Shown piece by piece: positions 1 through 12,109 of a stretch of 64,000 nucleotides of DNA. This stretch comes from Talpa occidentalis. Lineage: Eukaryota; Chordata; Mammalia; Eulipotyphla; Talpidae. The notes under the pieces were generated by a model. That model did no database searches. It saw nothing but the letters and a program-made list of their open reading frames with translations, and was not told where the DNA came from. The position numbers were made by a program, and so were the translations under genes. Every line of letters begins with the position of its first letter. Position 1 is the stretch's first letter. Location: assembly GCF_014898055.3 (NCBI RefSeq), contig NW_023605194.1, positions 98,649,258 through 98,713,257 of the forward strand, written 5' to 3'.

Positions 1-661
1 TCCTGCAAAAATAATCTATCATTTTACTCTGTAGAGTTCACCTGAAAGGAAAGTGAATTATATTCCATTTCTTAACTCCTTCTAACCATAGCAGAATACA
101 TCACTTTGTTCAATCTTTGTGTTGTTTTAACTTGGAGAATAATAAATTATAGACTTTCTAGAGATACTCTCAGAAGAACAAGTATTTCCAGTAACCGGGG
201 TGCTATTTGTCCAGAAGCAATAATATATTGCCCATAACCTTAGAGAGTTAATGTCTTTGTAAACGTCCTGAAAGAAAAATCTGCTTCAAACTCTAGTGGG
301 AGTTGAGCATGACTTTGTAGGAAAAAAAGAAAGCTGAAAGGCCTTTTGAGAAACCAGCTCATCCAGTCTCAGGGATAACTGTAAATCCATGCAAAGATAT
401 TGTCCCACATCATATGGTTTTTGCTTCCTGACCTCTGCAGGTGGAGTAAATTTTTGTTATTGCTGAGTCAGCAGGTTAGGGGTGCACCCGGGGGCGGGGT
501 TCAAGCTACTGTTGGGAGTGTGCTGAGGGCTTGAGAGCCTGATTTCTCTTTGTGGCACCATGGGTACCCCTCCTCTCTGGGGTTCCAGATCTGAAACTTG
601 GAAGTCTGTGCTCTGTCAGTGCAATCCAATAGGTCATTACCGTCTTTCATTATCATAGCAC
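1..661. other. Unique sequence, GC-richer patch at 430-600
   Basis: I recognise no repeat here. The stretch 430-600 is clearly less AT-rich than its surroundings and holds several transcription-factor-like motifs, listed separately. No open reading frame of interest. Confidence 0.5.
461..473. promoter_or_regulatory. Perfect MARE-like site (TGCTGAGTCAGCA)
   Basis: The 13 bases TGCTGAGTCAGCA match the consensus Maf recognition element of the TRE type (bound by NF-E2, BACH and NRF/small-Maf dimers) with no mismatch. A GC-box-like GGGGCGGGG lies about 20 bp downstream. A GATA core (GGATAA) lies upstream at about 373-378, and another on the opposite strand near 650. This resembles the motif mix of erythroid-type enhancers, but function is inference only. 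Confidence 0.4.
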
Positions 662-673
662 GTTTATTAATCT

Positions 674-980
674 TTTTTTAAAAATATATATATATTTTAA
701 ATTCATTTATTTGTTTATTTATTTATTTATTTATTTATTTATTCATTCAAGCACTGGGTATAGTCAGAAGCATGGGAGGGTGAGAGAATTCACCAGAGCC
801 AGAGTAGGAAGCAGAACAGGCAGACTGACAAAGTACACTGCTGAGGGGAGCAGCGGGCGGCAGGAAAGGTCTGCGCGCCATGTGGGACCCTTGCTAGCAG
901 CCGGGGATTGAACCGGTGCTGCAGAGGCTGCAGGCAGCTTCGCAGCCCAGCGCTCAACCGATGCACCACTGGGGAGGCCC
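674..980 (-). mobile_element. tRNA-derived SINE, type A, minus strand
   Basis: The element reads right to left. Its tRNA-like head ends at GAGGCCC (974-980), and its tail is a (TTTA)n run at about 706-742. Flanking target-site duplications are GTTTATTAATCTT (662-674) and GTTTATCAATCTT (983-995), with one mismatch. Type A is recognised by its GAATTCTCTCACC and GTACCCAGTGC body motifs (seen here as complements). Confidence 0.9.
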
Positions 981-995
981 ATGTTTATCAATCTT

Positions 996-1555
996 AACCT
1001 CATAACTATTAACTAAACTCCAGATTTTGTCCATACTTCCCAAATTTCCTTCTTTTTCTATTCCATGATTTCATGTAGGAAACCATGTTGTATCTCCTTA
1101 GTCTTCAGTTGTTCTTGACAGTTTTGGAGTTTTCCCTTGCTTTTTCTAACTCATGCAGTTTTGAGGAGTACCAATCAGCTCTTTTATGGATTGTTTCTCA
1201 ATTTGGGTTTGTCTGATATTTTTCTACTGAAAGACTGGGACAAATATTACAGAGGTGAAGGATCGCTCAAATCACAGCCATCCCTGCTAGCAATATGACT
1301 TATCCCTGATCATGTGGATCTTGATTATCTGGAAAGAAGAATGTTCACCAGATACAGCCACTGTCAAGTGACTTTCCCTTGCTCTTCCCACATCCTAGGC
1401 TTTGAAATAAATTGCTAAGTTGAGCTGATTCTCAAGGTTCCCTCTCCATTTTTAATGACTCAGGAAATATGGAAGAAATTTCTTTATTGTTTGAAGAAGA
1501 TTTTATTAGTAACTACCATATCTTGCATGCTTTGTATAATAATTTTGCTGGGCTG
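996..1555. other. No recognisable feature
   Basis: AT-rich non-coding DNA; I see no repeat family, RNA gene or reading frame here. Confidence 0.5.
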
Positions 1556-1722
1556 AATGTGATATATCATTTCTCTTAATACCATAAACCTGTAAAATAG
1601 AGGCTACTAATTTATTTTACAGATGTGGAAACTAGAGTCAAAGATTGAGCAATTTGATGAAATTACAGAGACCAAGGCTATAAATCCAGGTCTGTTGAGT
1701 TTAATCTAGAGATGTTGAAGCT
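1556..1722 (-). mobile_element. MIR element, antisense
   Basis: The segment contains the reverse complement of the MIR core region: ATTTTACAGATGTGGAAACT followed by a degenerate version of the CACACAGCTAGTAAGTGGC block and AATCCAGGTCTG. Divergence is high, as expected for this ancient tRNA-derived SINE. The boundaries are approximate. Confidence 0.65.
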
Positions 1723-1734
1723 CATCTTGTAGTT

Positions 1735-2590
1735 AAAACTTCTTTTATTATCAGTATTTTGTCATCTGTAGTATTTGAACCCTCAGATTCTTAACCACAT
1801 TCTCTAGGAAATGATTTTTTTTTGTTTTATTTTGAATTTCTGTTTAAAAATTAAAGTAAATAAGCAATTTAATACTATAGATAATCATATTTTTTAAAAA
1901 CATGTCTGCTTAAATGCATATATCTAGAAATATTATCACATACAAAGATTTTTCAATAAGATACTAGTAGCATATTTGCAACTAATGCTCTTGGACCTAT
2001 CTTCTTTGTCCTTATTTGAAAATGCATATATTTCTAGATATTAAAATAGAAACAGATTTAAAAGGTAATTATTCATGGCCTTTTTTGCATGGACTGTTAT
2101 ATGACAATTTGAGACATTTAGCATAAAATCGATTCTTAATTTTCACGGAAGTAAAATATGAATACTTTTGAAATTATTTTCATTATTTGAAAGCATTTCC
2201 CTTTTGAACTATGATATAATATTCATTTATATATTTAATCTTAAACCACATAATGAAACACCTATTCAATATATGATTAACAAAAATTAGGCATATAAAA
2301 ATTTATGTGGGTGGGAGAGGAACAATTCTTTGAATCTTTACTTCTAAAATTATCTGTTTCTCCCCAAGTCATGGTTCTGTTTTAATGACATCATGAGAGT
2401 TTAAAATGAAAAGGATTAGTTTTTGAATTTCAAGAATTTTAAGAGTGCCTGAATTTTGTGAAGCAGAACCTCAAAAATTTATATAGCATTCTTAAAATGC
2501 AGTATCTTCTTGTTTCAGTTGATGAAACTTCAGATTATGTAAAGAAATAATTGGTAAGTCATTTTGATTTTTTAATGTAATTATAGAGAT
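1735..2590. other. AT-rich, no recognisable feature
   Basis: Very AT-rich DNA with short A and T runs. No family, gene or structured element is recognised. Confidence 0.5.
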
Positions 2591-2594
2591 TAAT

Positions 2595-2920
2595 CATTGC
2601 TCATTCATTCATGAAACTTGTAGTGAGTGACTGGCAAGCCCCAAGGACTAGTCAAGGTGTGGAGAATGCAAGGTGAGTAACATACCATTTTGGCATAAAA
2701 GAGTATATTTGTTAGTGGGGAAAATAGATACACAGATACATAATTACTATCCAGTGCATAAATGCTTTTATGGAGGTATATATGAAGTGTTTCAGGACAC
2801 AGAGAAAGGAATGTGTGTGTGTGTGTGTGTGTGTGTGTTTGAAGGATTTAAGAACAGTTTCAGAGAAAGGTGAAATAGGTAAAGACCTAAGAGAATTTTA
2901 TGAAGACATAGAATTATTAA
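2595..2920 (+). mobile_element. Ancient interspersed repeat, family not assigned, with (TG)n
   Basis: Phrases such as a 'CATTCATTCATG...' start and a degenerate 'TTTCAGAGAAAGGTGAAATAGGTAAAGACCTAAGAG' type region recall a common old mammalian repeat that also seems present near 18.8-19.6, 20.2-20.4, 25.1-25.7, 28.0-28.4 and 54.1-54.3 kb. I cannot name the family safely. It contains a TG dinucleotide run at about 2811-2837. Confidence 0.35.
2811..2837. repeat. (TG)n microsatellite
   Basis: About 13 uninterrupted TG units, seen directly. Confidence 0.95.
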
Positions 2921-3467
2921 GTATCAACTGGTTATTTGTTAGGAGATGAGGCTAGAAATACATTTGAGATTAGCGCACGAAGATCTGAATATTTTGATCT
3001 TTATATTTATAGTGGTGTTAAGCCACAAAAGTACCATAATTTATGGTTTGTTATAATCAAATTTTTAAAATGATTGAGGATGAGATGGTGGAGAATGATT
3101 AGAGACCCAAAGATTTGTAGCCTGTGAAAGTATGATCTGATGTGATGTAAGGGAGGTAGGCTCACCAAGACTGATTCTATGGTTGCTTCAATCAGGGGAA
3201 TGGTTATTTGAACAAGAAAGTCTAGATTTTCCAGTCACTTCCAGAAGCTCACTAGCCTCCTATCTAAGCAACACCTTGCCTTCTTCCATTTGCTCAAAAC
3301 GGGCTACAATCAATGAAAATATATTTGCAAGTAAATTCTGCTTTAAAAATTCTTCATAATGGTCATAAAACCCCGTATAATAGCCGATTTATTTCAGATT
3401 CATTTTCAATAACCTTCAAAATCCAAATATTAAAAAAAGAAACCATCTATAAAATCATAGAATTTTA

Positions 3468-3727
3468 TTTTTTTAATTTTTTAAAGATTTATTTATTTAT
3501 TTATACAAGCTCTGGGTACAGTCAGAAGCGCGGGAGGGTGAGAGAATTCACCAGAGCCAGAGCGGAGAGTAGAACAGGCAGAGTGAGGAAGTACACTGTT
3601 GAGGGGAGCAGCGGGCGGCAGGAGAGGTGTGGGACCCTCGCCGGTGCCTGAGGATCGAACTGGCGCTGCAGAGGCTGAGGACAGCTTCTCAGCCCAGAGC
3701 TCAACCATTGTGCCACCGGGGAGGCCC
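3468..3727 (-). mobile_element. tRNA-derived SINE, type A, minus strand
   Basis: The head complement CCACCGGGGAGGCCC ends at 3727, and the tail lies at about 3480-3502 and contains AAAGATTTATTTATT, the complement of AATAAATAAATCTTT. The target-site duplications AAAATCATAGAATTTTA at 3451-3467 and 3728-3744 are identical, which indicates a fairly recent insertion. Confidence 0.95.
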
Positions 3728-4083
3728 AAAATCATAGAATTTTAAATGGCACCAGAAGTCCAAGTCCTTCCTTAGATTGTGGGGTGAACATAGCTGCACT
3801 TGGAAGTAACGAGACCTCCTGGGACTGACACCACAAAGCATCAAGATCAGTGTCACTTATTGTTTATTCATTTTTAGACTCCAATAAATAAAAACCACAA
3901 TTACTAGTGTTTGTTTTATAATGAGTATTGATATATATCTCACCTGAAAATATCTATGGTAATCAAATGAAACTATCCACTTAAGAAGGATAATTCAAAA
4001 TTTACATAATTTGTGAAAAATACAAAGAAGAGCAGTGAGTATGTAACAAGTACAAAACAACAATTAAAAAAACTTAGAAAATA

Positions 4084-4358
4084 GGGCCTCCCCAGTGGCG
4101 CAGCAGTTGAGCTCTGGGTTATGAAGCTGCCCGCAGCCTCTGCAGCGCCGGTTCGATCCCCGGCTGCTCCCCGGCCACCGGAGGAGGATCCCACATGGCA
4201 CGCAGACCTCTCCTGCCGCCCGCTGCTCCCCTCAGCAGTGTACTTTGGTCCTTCTGCCTGCTCTGCTCCCTGCTCTTGACTGGTGAATTCTCTCACCCTC
4301 CCATGCTTCTGACTGTACCCAGTGCTTGTATAAAAAAATAAATAAATCTTTAAAAAAA
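4084..4358 (+). mobile_element. tRNA-derived SINE, type A, plus strand
   Basis: It starts at GGGCCTCCCCAGTGGCG. A box-like TGGCGCAGCAG and B box GGTTCGATCCC are both present. The tail is AATAAATAAATCTTT followed by A-rich sequence. Target-site duplications AAAAACTTAGAAAATA flank it (about 4068-4083 and 4359-4373). Confidence 0.95.
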
Positions 4359-4373
4359 AAAAACTTAGAAAAT

Positions 4374-7314
4374 ATTCATCTAGAACATTCCAAATCTCAA
4401 GTATAGAAAATTTAAGCACTTTTTCACCTAATCAATTCTAGCAAGTGCAGTGATAGTCAGGAATGAAAGATAATTTATAGTAGTAGAATTTGTCTGTACT
4501 TTTTTTTTTTTTTTTTTTGCTGAGAAACAAATTGGTATATGCCTCTATGTGAGTCCATTACAAATGTTAAATGATATCTGAGAAATTAAAGGTGGAAATT
4601 CTTCACCTTTATCTTGTGTCTTTCCCAAAATTTTCAAAAGAACTCCATTCATGAATAGAACAACTTCCTAGAAAAGTGATGAAAGATGAAACTTTGGCTG
4701 GCATTTACATAATAATATAACCACAGGGAGAAAATCACTGTAATTGTCGGATGTGAGGGAAGTCTTTTTTTTGGATTTTTAATACTCTTTTTCACTCTGA
4801 CATTTCACCTAGCTTGATAACTTCACTTTTTACTCCATCTTTGCTCATAGTTTTCATTCGTTCTGCTTTCACACCTGTAATTCCTCATTCTGCTTATTTC
4901 TCTTTTAAATTTCTTTTCATATAACTACTCCTTTCTTCATACTGACAACATCACAATCTAATCCCCATCATTGGGAGAAATTGCCTCTGTCGTCTATACA
5001 CAGCCAAGAACCATTCTCTCTCTCATTTTTTTCCCCTCCACTTCATTGCTTAGAATTGATTGCAAAGGAATTCCTTTTTAAATATCTACTAAAAATATTC
5101 AATTTAAAAGCCATACATCTCGATTTTAATGGATTCTAAAGTATGCTAAGTAGTTCTGGCTCGTGTGATAAGAGTCTTTATGTCATTTTTTTCAGTCTTT
5201 TCACAGAGACACTAGTTGCTGCTAAAGTCCATGAAGACCCAAAACACTGAGTCTCTTACCTTGAGAATTTGCAACCCCGGATTTTCAACCATATGGCTCA
5301 TGGATTTAGTCTTTGCCTGTGACATTTCTGTTTCCTTCCTACACCCACCCAACTTTTCATTTTTAGGTACTCAAACTTTCCCATAGCAGTCTTAGTTTTA
5401 ATTCTATCAGTGTTTCTGGACCATTTTGTATTAGCAGTTGTAGAATTCATTTTAGTATGCTCTGATTTTTGGCTTCTCTGAGAAATCACTATAATCGAAT
5501 GGTTAGTAAACGAATTTCTACGAACTTTTATTTCCATGTGTAAAACCTCGCGTAATACACTTAGCAATTAACTGGGGACCTTCTGGAATCTCTTAGGAAG
5601 AAAGAAACCAGTTTAGTTTTCATGTCATGCTACCAATGCCCCTTCAACCACTGTGATAAATACATTTTTTCTTTTGGAAATCCTGAAGTGAGAGAAGTTG
5701 TGAGGCTCTCAAAGTCTGAATAAAGGATTACTCCTAATTTAAATCCTAAGTTTGGACACAAGATAATCAGGAAGAGTGATGTAGCCTCAGTTTGAAAAAC
5801 TTGACTTACTTATTCTAAGGAATGTCTTGGGATGTATTCTCTTAATCAGGATGTCCAGTGACACATTTGCAGACTTGAAACTGAGAGGAAGAGTTCTGCC
5901 ACAACATGACAACTTAGTCTTAAACTGCATTGTCATTTAACTTGTCCTAGCGCTGTCCTTCACAGTGACAGGCAAGGAACCGCATAGTAAAAACAGTGAC
6001 AGGTAGTCCTTGACCACTTGCCCTCAAGATGAATTTATTTCCTTTTTTGAGGATGAGTTGTTTTCTCTTGCTTCTATTCCCATGAATCTCTGCCATATAC
6101 TTGAGTATAAATAACTGTGATTTTTGCAGAACTCTTGACTTACGGATGAATGACCTTACTGTAGGCTTCCTCCATTTTACATTTTATATGCATACACACC
6201 ATCTGCACACACACCTCTATCACAATCTAATAGATTATATATATTTACACATGTATATGTGTATATGAAATCACCTAGCTTATAGTTCCATATTTTTTAA
6301 GGAAGTATTAGCATTCTTGGTAACAAGAAATTGAATCCATTTTTTGTGTGCATCTAAAAGCTTATATTTTTTCCAAAGAAATATGTTATTCTGTGAAAAT
6401 AATTGGAATGCATGAGCCAATAATTGCATATGTATTGATATCAAACACTGTCAACATATATAAATGGGATTTATAGTTAGTAGTTAGTTTCAAGAGTGTT
6501 GAGGGAATGGTAAAAGAAAAAAAGACACAATTCACTGGTTAAGTTTTTCATGGACATCCAGAGGGGGAAACATTTCACTTTTCAAAAAATATAATGTATG
6601 CACTTTTTTTCCCCCTGTGAGGTTGCCAGATAAAGGATATATAGTTAAATTCACACTTCTTATAAACAAACCTAAATTTTTAGTATAAATATGCTAAAAT
6701 TTCAATGTAACAAGAAATAAGTTTTAGCACATTATTTCAGACATATACTAAAGCATGTTTTCTTGTTGCTGTGAAATTCCAATGTAACGATATCCTATAT
6801 ATATTTATATTTTTTTGCCAAGCTTGACAACCTAATGCTTTGCGTATTTATTCACCAGTTAAGAAAAATCACTGACTTGTTACGGCAAGGTTTGTTCCCA
6901 AACATGCTTATCGTAGAGGGAAGAACACAGAAGACTGTGGGATGGTTTACAGACATTATGATTGTGGAAGAAGTACAGAGACTACTCCTGAGGGGAGAAA
7001 TTAAATACTGTATAAAAAATCAACAATGATGTAAGAAAATTAATTAAAAAATTTAGGAAAAAGAATTGCCAGTAAGACTTAGACATTCCCAGAATCCTGC
7101 TTTGGAGATTAAGATGCAAGTTAGGGTTATGATGAGATCTAAGAATCTTTATTCTTAGCAAGCGCTTGAACCACCCAGGATCACGTCTGTCTGCTCACTG
7201 TGGTGTGGAAGGCCACCATCCACTTCCCGGGCTCTTCTTACATCTGGGGTTCTGATGAATGTCTCTCCGGTCTGTAGCAATCAGAAGCTTTAATCCTGGA
7301 CCAGGAGGAGTCCT
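4374..7314. other. AT-rich tract, no recognisable gene or repeat
   Basis: Contains a run of about 18 T at 4501-4518 and a TA/CA-rich stretch near 6225-6270. Small reading frames at 5298-5567 and 6835-7029 have no recognisable similarity or flanking gene signals and look like chance frames. Confidence 0.5.
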
Positions 7315-7319
7315 GTTAT

Positions 7320-7590
7320 GTTTTATTCTTTTCCTTTGTTGATGTAATATTGGTTTATAACATCATATGCGATTTAGGGGAATAAATTTATACCTCTGAT
7401 TTCTGTTACTACCCCAACCTCAAGCACCCACTGTCCTCTAGTAGCTTCAATTCTGCAGTCATATTTCAGGGGTTTAATTTGGCTTAGTTTTTATTTCTAG
7501 GGTATTTTGGTCAGTTCCTCTGTGGTTTTGTTTTCTCTATATTGCACATCTGAGTAAAATCATCTGGTATTTATCTTCCTCACTCATTCA
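7320..7590 (-). mobile_element. LINE-1 3' end, antisense part of an inverted insertion
   Basis: Read on the minus strand this resembles the L1 3' end and 3' UTR. It begins with GATAAATACCAGATG followed by a degenerate 'TCACTCAGATGTG' block, then unrelated-looking 3' UTR sequence to about 7320. It abuts a plus-strand L1 segment (next entry), giving the head-to-head arrangement expected from a twin-primed L1 insertion. Confidence 0.6.
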
Positions 7591-7815
7591 GTGCAGAACT
7601 ACTTACAATACCCAAGTTATGGAAACAACCTAAAAGCCTATCAATATAGCAGTGGTTAAAGAAGATGTGGTATATGCGCACAATGGAATACTACTCAGCT
7701 ATAAAAAAGATGAACTATTACCATTTGTGATAACATGGATGGAACTGGAGGGGATTATGCAAAGTGAAATAAGTCAGAAGGAGAAAGACAAATACTAGAT
7801 GATTTAATATTTTAT
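7591..7815 (+). mobile_element. LINE-1 ORF2 3' terminus, inverted segment
   Basis: Plus-strand sequence closely follows the end of mammalian L1 ORF2. It includes AATGGAATACTACTCAGC, ATAACATGGATGGAACTGG and AAAGTGAAATAAGTCAGAAG, and ends in AAAGACAAATACTAGATGA. The neighbouring minus-strand segment starts at nearly the same L1 position (GATAAATACCAGATGA), so the two parts overlap slightly in L1 coordinates. The frames are interrupted, so it is a fossil. Confidence 0.8.
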
Positions 7816-7819
7816 TTAC

Positions 7820-9561
7820 CCAAAGCAGGGTTGTCCAACTCTCTGCCATTCATTTAGCAAAGAAGGGGCAGTTTGAATTCTTGTTTACTTGTTATAAGAG
7901 CTTTACTGAATTTAGGAAAGTTCTCTCTTCACAATAAGTTTCACATAGTTTTATTATTATTACTGTTATTAATTTTTTATTTCTGCATTTGTCAGTGCAT
8001 CTAACTATTGAATGCAGCATTTATTTACATCCAACTTAACTCTACAAGACTATGTAATTCATTGCTACTTATGAGACTATGTTTCAAGGATTATGATGAA
8101 ATCCTACATTTGGAAGGGGAAGGAGAGGTAAAAAAATCATCACATACATTGTTCACAAACAACTGTAAAAAGCTTGTTCACTTATGTTGTAAAAAGCTTG
8201 GATACTTTATAGTTTACAGGTATTTAATGTTTCAATTTTAGTAGATATCAGATCTTTCCTAAATATATGAATTAAACCAGAGGGTGACAATGATGTCAGC
8301 ACAATAGAGAGTTCTACTTAAAATTAACTTTCCTTAAAAACGAATGTGAATTGGGTGACAAATTATTTCTTTAGGAGAATGAAAGCAGAATTTTGATGTG
8401 CTTTTTCATCAAGATGAGGCAAACATTTTAAATTGTCAGTTATAGAAGAGAGAGCAAAAGTTCAATTGTGCTTCATATAAAAATGATCTATCATCCAAGA
8501 GACTTCACGAAGCACTGAGACACCATGTTTTGGTCTGTCAGGTGTTCCTATAGCATTGTGATTCTCCACAGCAAAACAATAGTAATTACTAAATTAGTCT
8601 TGTCTGATTATTAGTTAGTTTACATTAGTTAAATGAATTAAGATAAAAAAGTTTTGTGATAGTATTTTTTCATCCCTGTTAGAAGTGCTTTTACGTTTGT
8701 TAATTTGAAGTATACCCTTAAAAATAAAAGGACATGTGAAAATATTTTTATTTGTAAGGCTAAAACTCTCAAACATGCTATGCATATCTTATTTCTGTTT
8801 TCAATAAAATATCTTAACATACCTAATAAGTGAGATAATACATGTGAAATAGTCAGGGTTAGTGGTTGGTATCTACTGTTGACTTAGATACCTTAGTGGT
8901 GGCTTTTATTATTCCTGTGATGAACTTTCTAAAACATGTTTCATAAAAATTATACAATCAAAACTCATGACTAGTATTTTCCTTCCTTTATTTTTTGATA
9001 AATTCAGTACCAGTACACTACCATGCTAAATACTGGGGAAAAAGTTCTATTGCCAGTTTCCTATAGTGATTTCACTTTATGGAATATTTTCCATGTTCTT
9101 CCTTCAACTAAATTTGATATTTATACTCATATTTCATTATTTTACATGCATATTTACTCCTTACCAGGCAGGGGTAAAATGAGATCAAAGCTATCGAGAG
9201 AGACTTTGTTTTAGAGTTCTGTTGGGAGAGAGGGGTAGTTGGTTATCAGTGAATCATTTTATGTAACCTAAGTTCTGTGTAGGAACAGTGAAGATGGAAC
9301 AATTACTAGAATTACTAGGATATTCAACTTTAAAAATAATATATCTTCATTGCACAATGGTTCAGTACATAATGGTTAAAATGTTTGGCTTATAAAAATG
9401 TTAGTTCTCAGTGCCTTATAACTGTGTTTGTTCTGAAGTTCTCAAAACCTATAATAGAGAAGTTATTGTTAAACACGGTCAGATAATCTCTCTTTATAAA
9501 AAATACTTATGCTCCCAACTACAGTAGTAAATTCACTTCTGTAAAATAAACCCTCACTGTA
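7820..9561. other. Mostly unassigned; possible MIR fragment at 8821-8912
   Basis: AT-rich DNA without genes. The part at 8825-8880 (AGTGAGATAATACATGTGAAAT and following bases) resembles the end of a MIR in sense orientation, but weakly. Two frames of about 60 codons (8638-8820 and 9023-9214) look random. Confidence 0.4.
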
Positions 9562-9574
9562 GAGACTGTTATTT

Positions 9575-9847
9575 ATTTATTTTTAAAAACTTTTTTTTTA
9601 AAATTTATTTTATTTATACCAGAACTGGGGTACAGGCCAGAAGCATGGGAGGGTGAGAGATAGAGCTGGGAGCAGAACAGGCAGATAGACCTAAAGCACT
9701 GCTAGGGGAGAGCAGCAGGAGAGACAGGAGAGGTCTGCCGCACCATGTGGTATCTTCCTGGCTGGCCGGGGGATTGAACTCATGCTGCAGAGGCTGTGCA
9801 CAGCTTCACAGCACTGCTCTCAACCTGCTGCACCACCGGGGAGGCCC
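9575..9847 (-). mobile_element. tRNA-derived SINE, intermediate type, minus strand
   Basis: The head complement CCACCGGGGAGGCCC ends at 9847. Target-site duplications GAGACTGTTATTT at 9562-9574 and 9848-9860 are exact. The body mixes features of both types: GGGTACAGGCCAGAAGCATG combines the type B 'GGCCTGTACCCC' with the type A 'GCTTCTG'. Confidence 0.9.
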
Positions 9848-9860
9848 GAGACTGTTATTT

Positions 9861-11790
9861 TATCTATTGATATAGAATCAGTTTATGAAGGAAAAACCAA
9901 GTGAGCGTCTATGTTCATGTGTATTTTAGCTAAGGTTACTGAGAGAAACTACTACTCTGTACTTTAAAAGTCCAAATATATTTTGGACTAATTTTCCCAT
10001 GTTCTATTTGGAAAGGATGTTCTAAATATCCATGCTTTGGAGTACTTTTACTTAGTGTATATCAAGGAAGAAAGCAAGTTGTGTTGGATGAATATCTTCC
10101 TGATTTTGAATCAGTTGTTTTTAACATACAGGATAATTACTGGTAGCCAAGCAGACATCTGTGAGGGCAATAAAGCACATCCCAAAGTCAGAGAATAAGA
10201 GCAATCTGTTCTTAGTTCCTGTTTTCCCAAGACTGGAAAATATTTAAAACTATTTAAAAGATTTTGTTTATCCAAACTTGTTTTTCAGCTCTTTCATGAT
10301 GTGTTGCTTTGCTTAAGGTATGAAACCATTACCTTGACAATCAAATCTTTAGTAAGCTAGTTACCATTTTATGTTATAAGGGTTAATGTGCCTGGGAAAA
10401 GTATAAGACATCCAGTTTTCTGTAGGATTTTTTTACTCTGGTGATCTAAGCCAGAACAGTTATAATTTTTGTTTTTGGTCTTTGTTAACTAAAGGACTGA
10501 AACAAAAGCAAGTGGCCTCCTAATGCATCAGATTACGCAAATGAGTAAATTATCAAAAACATTGAGTCTTATCTCACATTCAAAATAAGAATGTGTTTCT
10601 TTCCATCTGCTGGGTGAGCTGAATAGCCTTCCATTCAAACCCTTATCATCCCAGCACCTAACCTCCCTAGGTTTCAATATACTTTATCTCATTCATTATT
10701 TAAGTCCCTCCAATGGAATTGATTTCAAACATATCACACATCAATTTTAAATTGCTGAATTAAGATCTTATTTTTTAAAAACATCCTCTTAATCACATTT
10801 AACATAATTTTGTCTGAATGTGAAATAATTACTGATTCTTCTTTTTTGTCAAAATGTTCCCTTATTGATAAAAAGCAATGCATTAAGCCAAATCAGAATT
10901 CCAGATCTTACTTATGTTTTAAAATCCTTCTTTCCTTGATCTCTATGATTTTTACTGGCTACACTACCTTCTATACATAGTCCCTGTTGACTTTTCTCCT
11001 GTCTTCCTTCTATTATCTTAGTTTTTTTGGCGCCATCTTTTATTGTCTCTATTAGTGCTTGTGGATTTCATGCTGCTTTATAAAAATGGTATACAATCTC
11101 TATGGATTATCGAACTCCCTACAAAGTGTTCAATGAAAACACATATCCTGCTGTGTTCCCAAGACTTTCCCAAGCTGTTGGCTCTGCTAGAAACCTATCT
11201 TGAATACTCAAAATGTCTCAGAGTTATTCTTTTTGATGACATCACCAAGCCACCCTTTCATCCTCTTTTTTTGTATTCTATCTTCTAAGTGAGTAGTGCC
11301 ATCTTTTCTTATTTCCCAGGAATCTCCCCTGAGTGCATGTATGGGAACAGAATATGTGAAGAAAAGGTGAGACAACTCCTATAAAGTGGCTTATACATGT
11401 GAATATGTTGGGGAAGAGAGAAAAAGTATAACATACTGGGTCCAGAGAGTGGGTAAATGTTACTAAGTGAAAGAAGGCCTTTGGAAGCAATAATACATAT
11501 TCACTTGAATTTTTTCCAACACAAAAATAGAAAGATCAATGGGAATGCATAGAAAGATAAGCAAATAGGCCCAATTAAAAAAACTGCTTTAGTATATCAT
11601 AGAGATGACATTTCAAATTAGTAGAAAGAAATGAATTATTCAAGAAAAGGTGTTGAAACAACTGGCTAACCATTTGGAAAGAGAATAACTTTGGTTTGTT
11701 CCTTGTGACATAAACCAATATAAACTCCAGATGGATTATAGATTTATGTACAAAATTCTGAAACCAAATTTATTACACACACTAACTTAG
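9861..11790. other. No recognisable feature
   Basis: AT-rich non-coding DNA. The small frames at 11043-11288 (+) and 11278-11490 (-) show no recognisable domains and no coding context. Confidence 0.5.
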
Positions 11791-11806
11791 AAAATATAAG
11801 ACTGGA

Positions 11807-12095
11807 GGGCCTCCCCAGTGGCGCAGCTGTTGAGTGCTGGGTTGCGAAGCTGCCCGCAGCCTCTGCAGCGCCGGTTCGATCCCTGGCCGCTGGGCGAGTG
11901 TCCCACATGGCGCGCAGACCTCTCCTGCCGCCCGCTGCTCCCCTTAGCAGTGTACTTCAGTCCTTCTGCCTGTTCTGCTCCCTGCTCTGGCTCTGGTGAA
12001 TTCTCTCACCCTCCAATGCTTCTGACTGTACCCAGTGCTTGTACAAACAAACAAACAAACAAATAAATAAATATTAAAAAAAAAAAGAAGAAGAG
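11807..12095 (+). mobile_element. tRNA-derived SINE, type A, (CAAA)n tail
   Basis: It starts at GGGCCTCCCCAGTGGCGCAG and has the B box GGTTCGATCCC. The tail is a run of CAAA units, then AATAAATAAATATTAAAAA: the usual TCTTT is replaced by ATTAA. Target-site duplications AATATAAGACTGGA are found at 11793-11806 and 12096-12109. Confidence 0.95.
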
Positions 12096-12109
12096 AATAT
12101 AAGACTGGA

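Noticed and set aside
11278..11490. Overlapping opposite-strand frames at 11043-11490 as small genes
   Set aside because: No start context, no family similarity, and the composition is that of neighbouring non-coding DNA.
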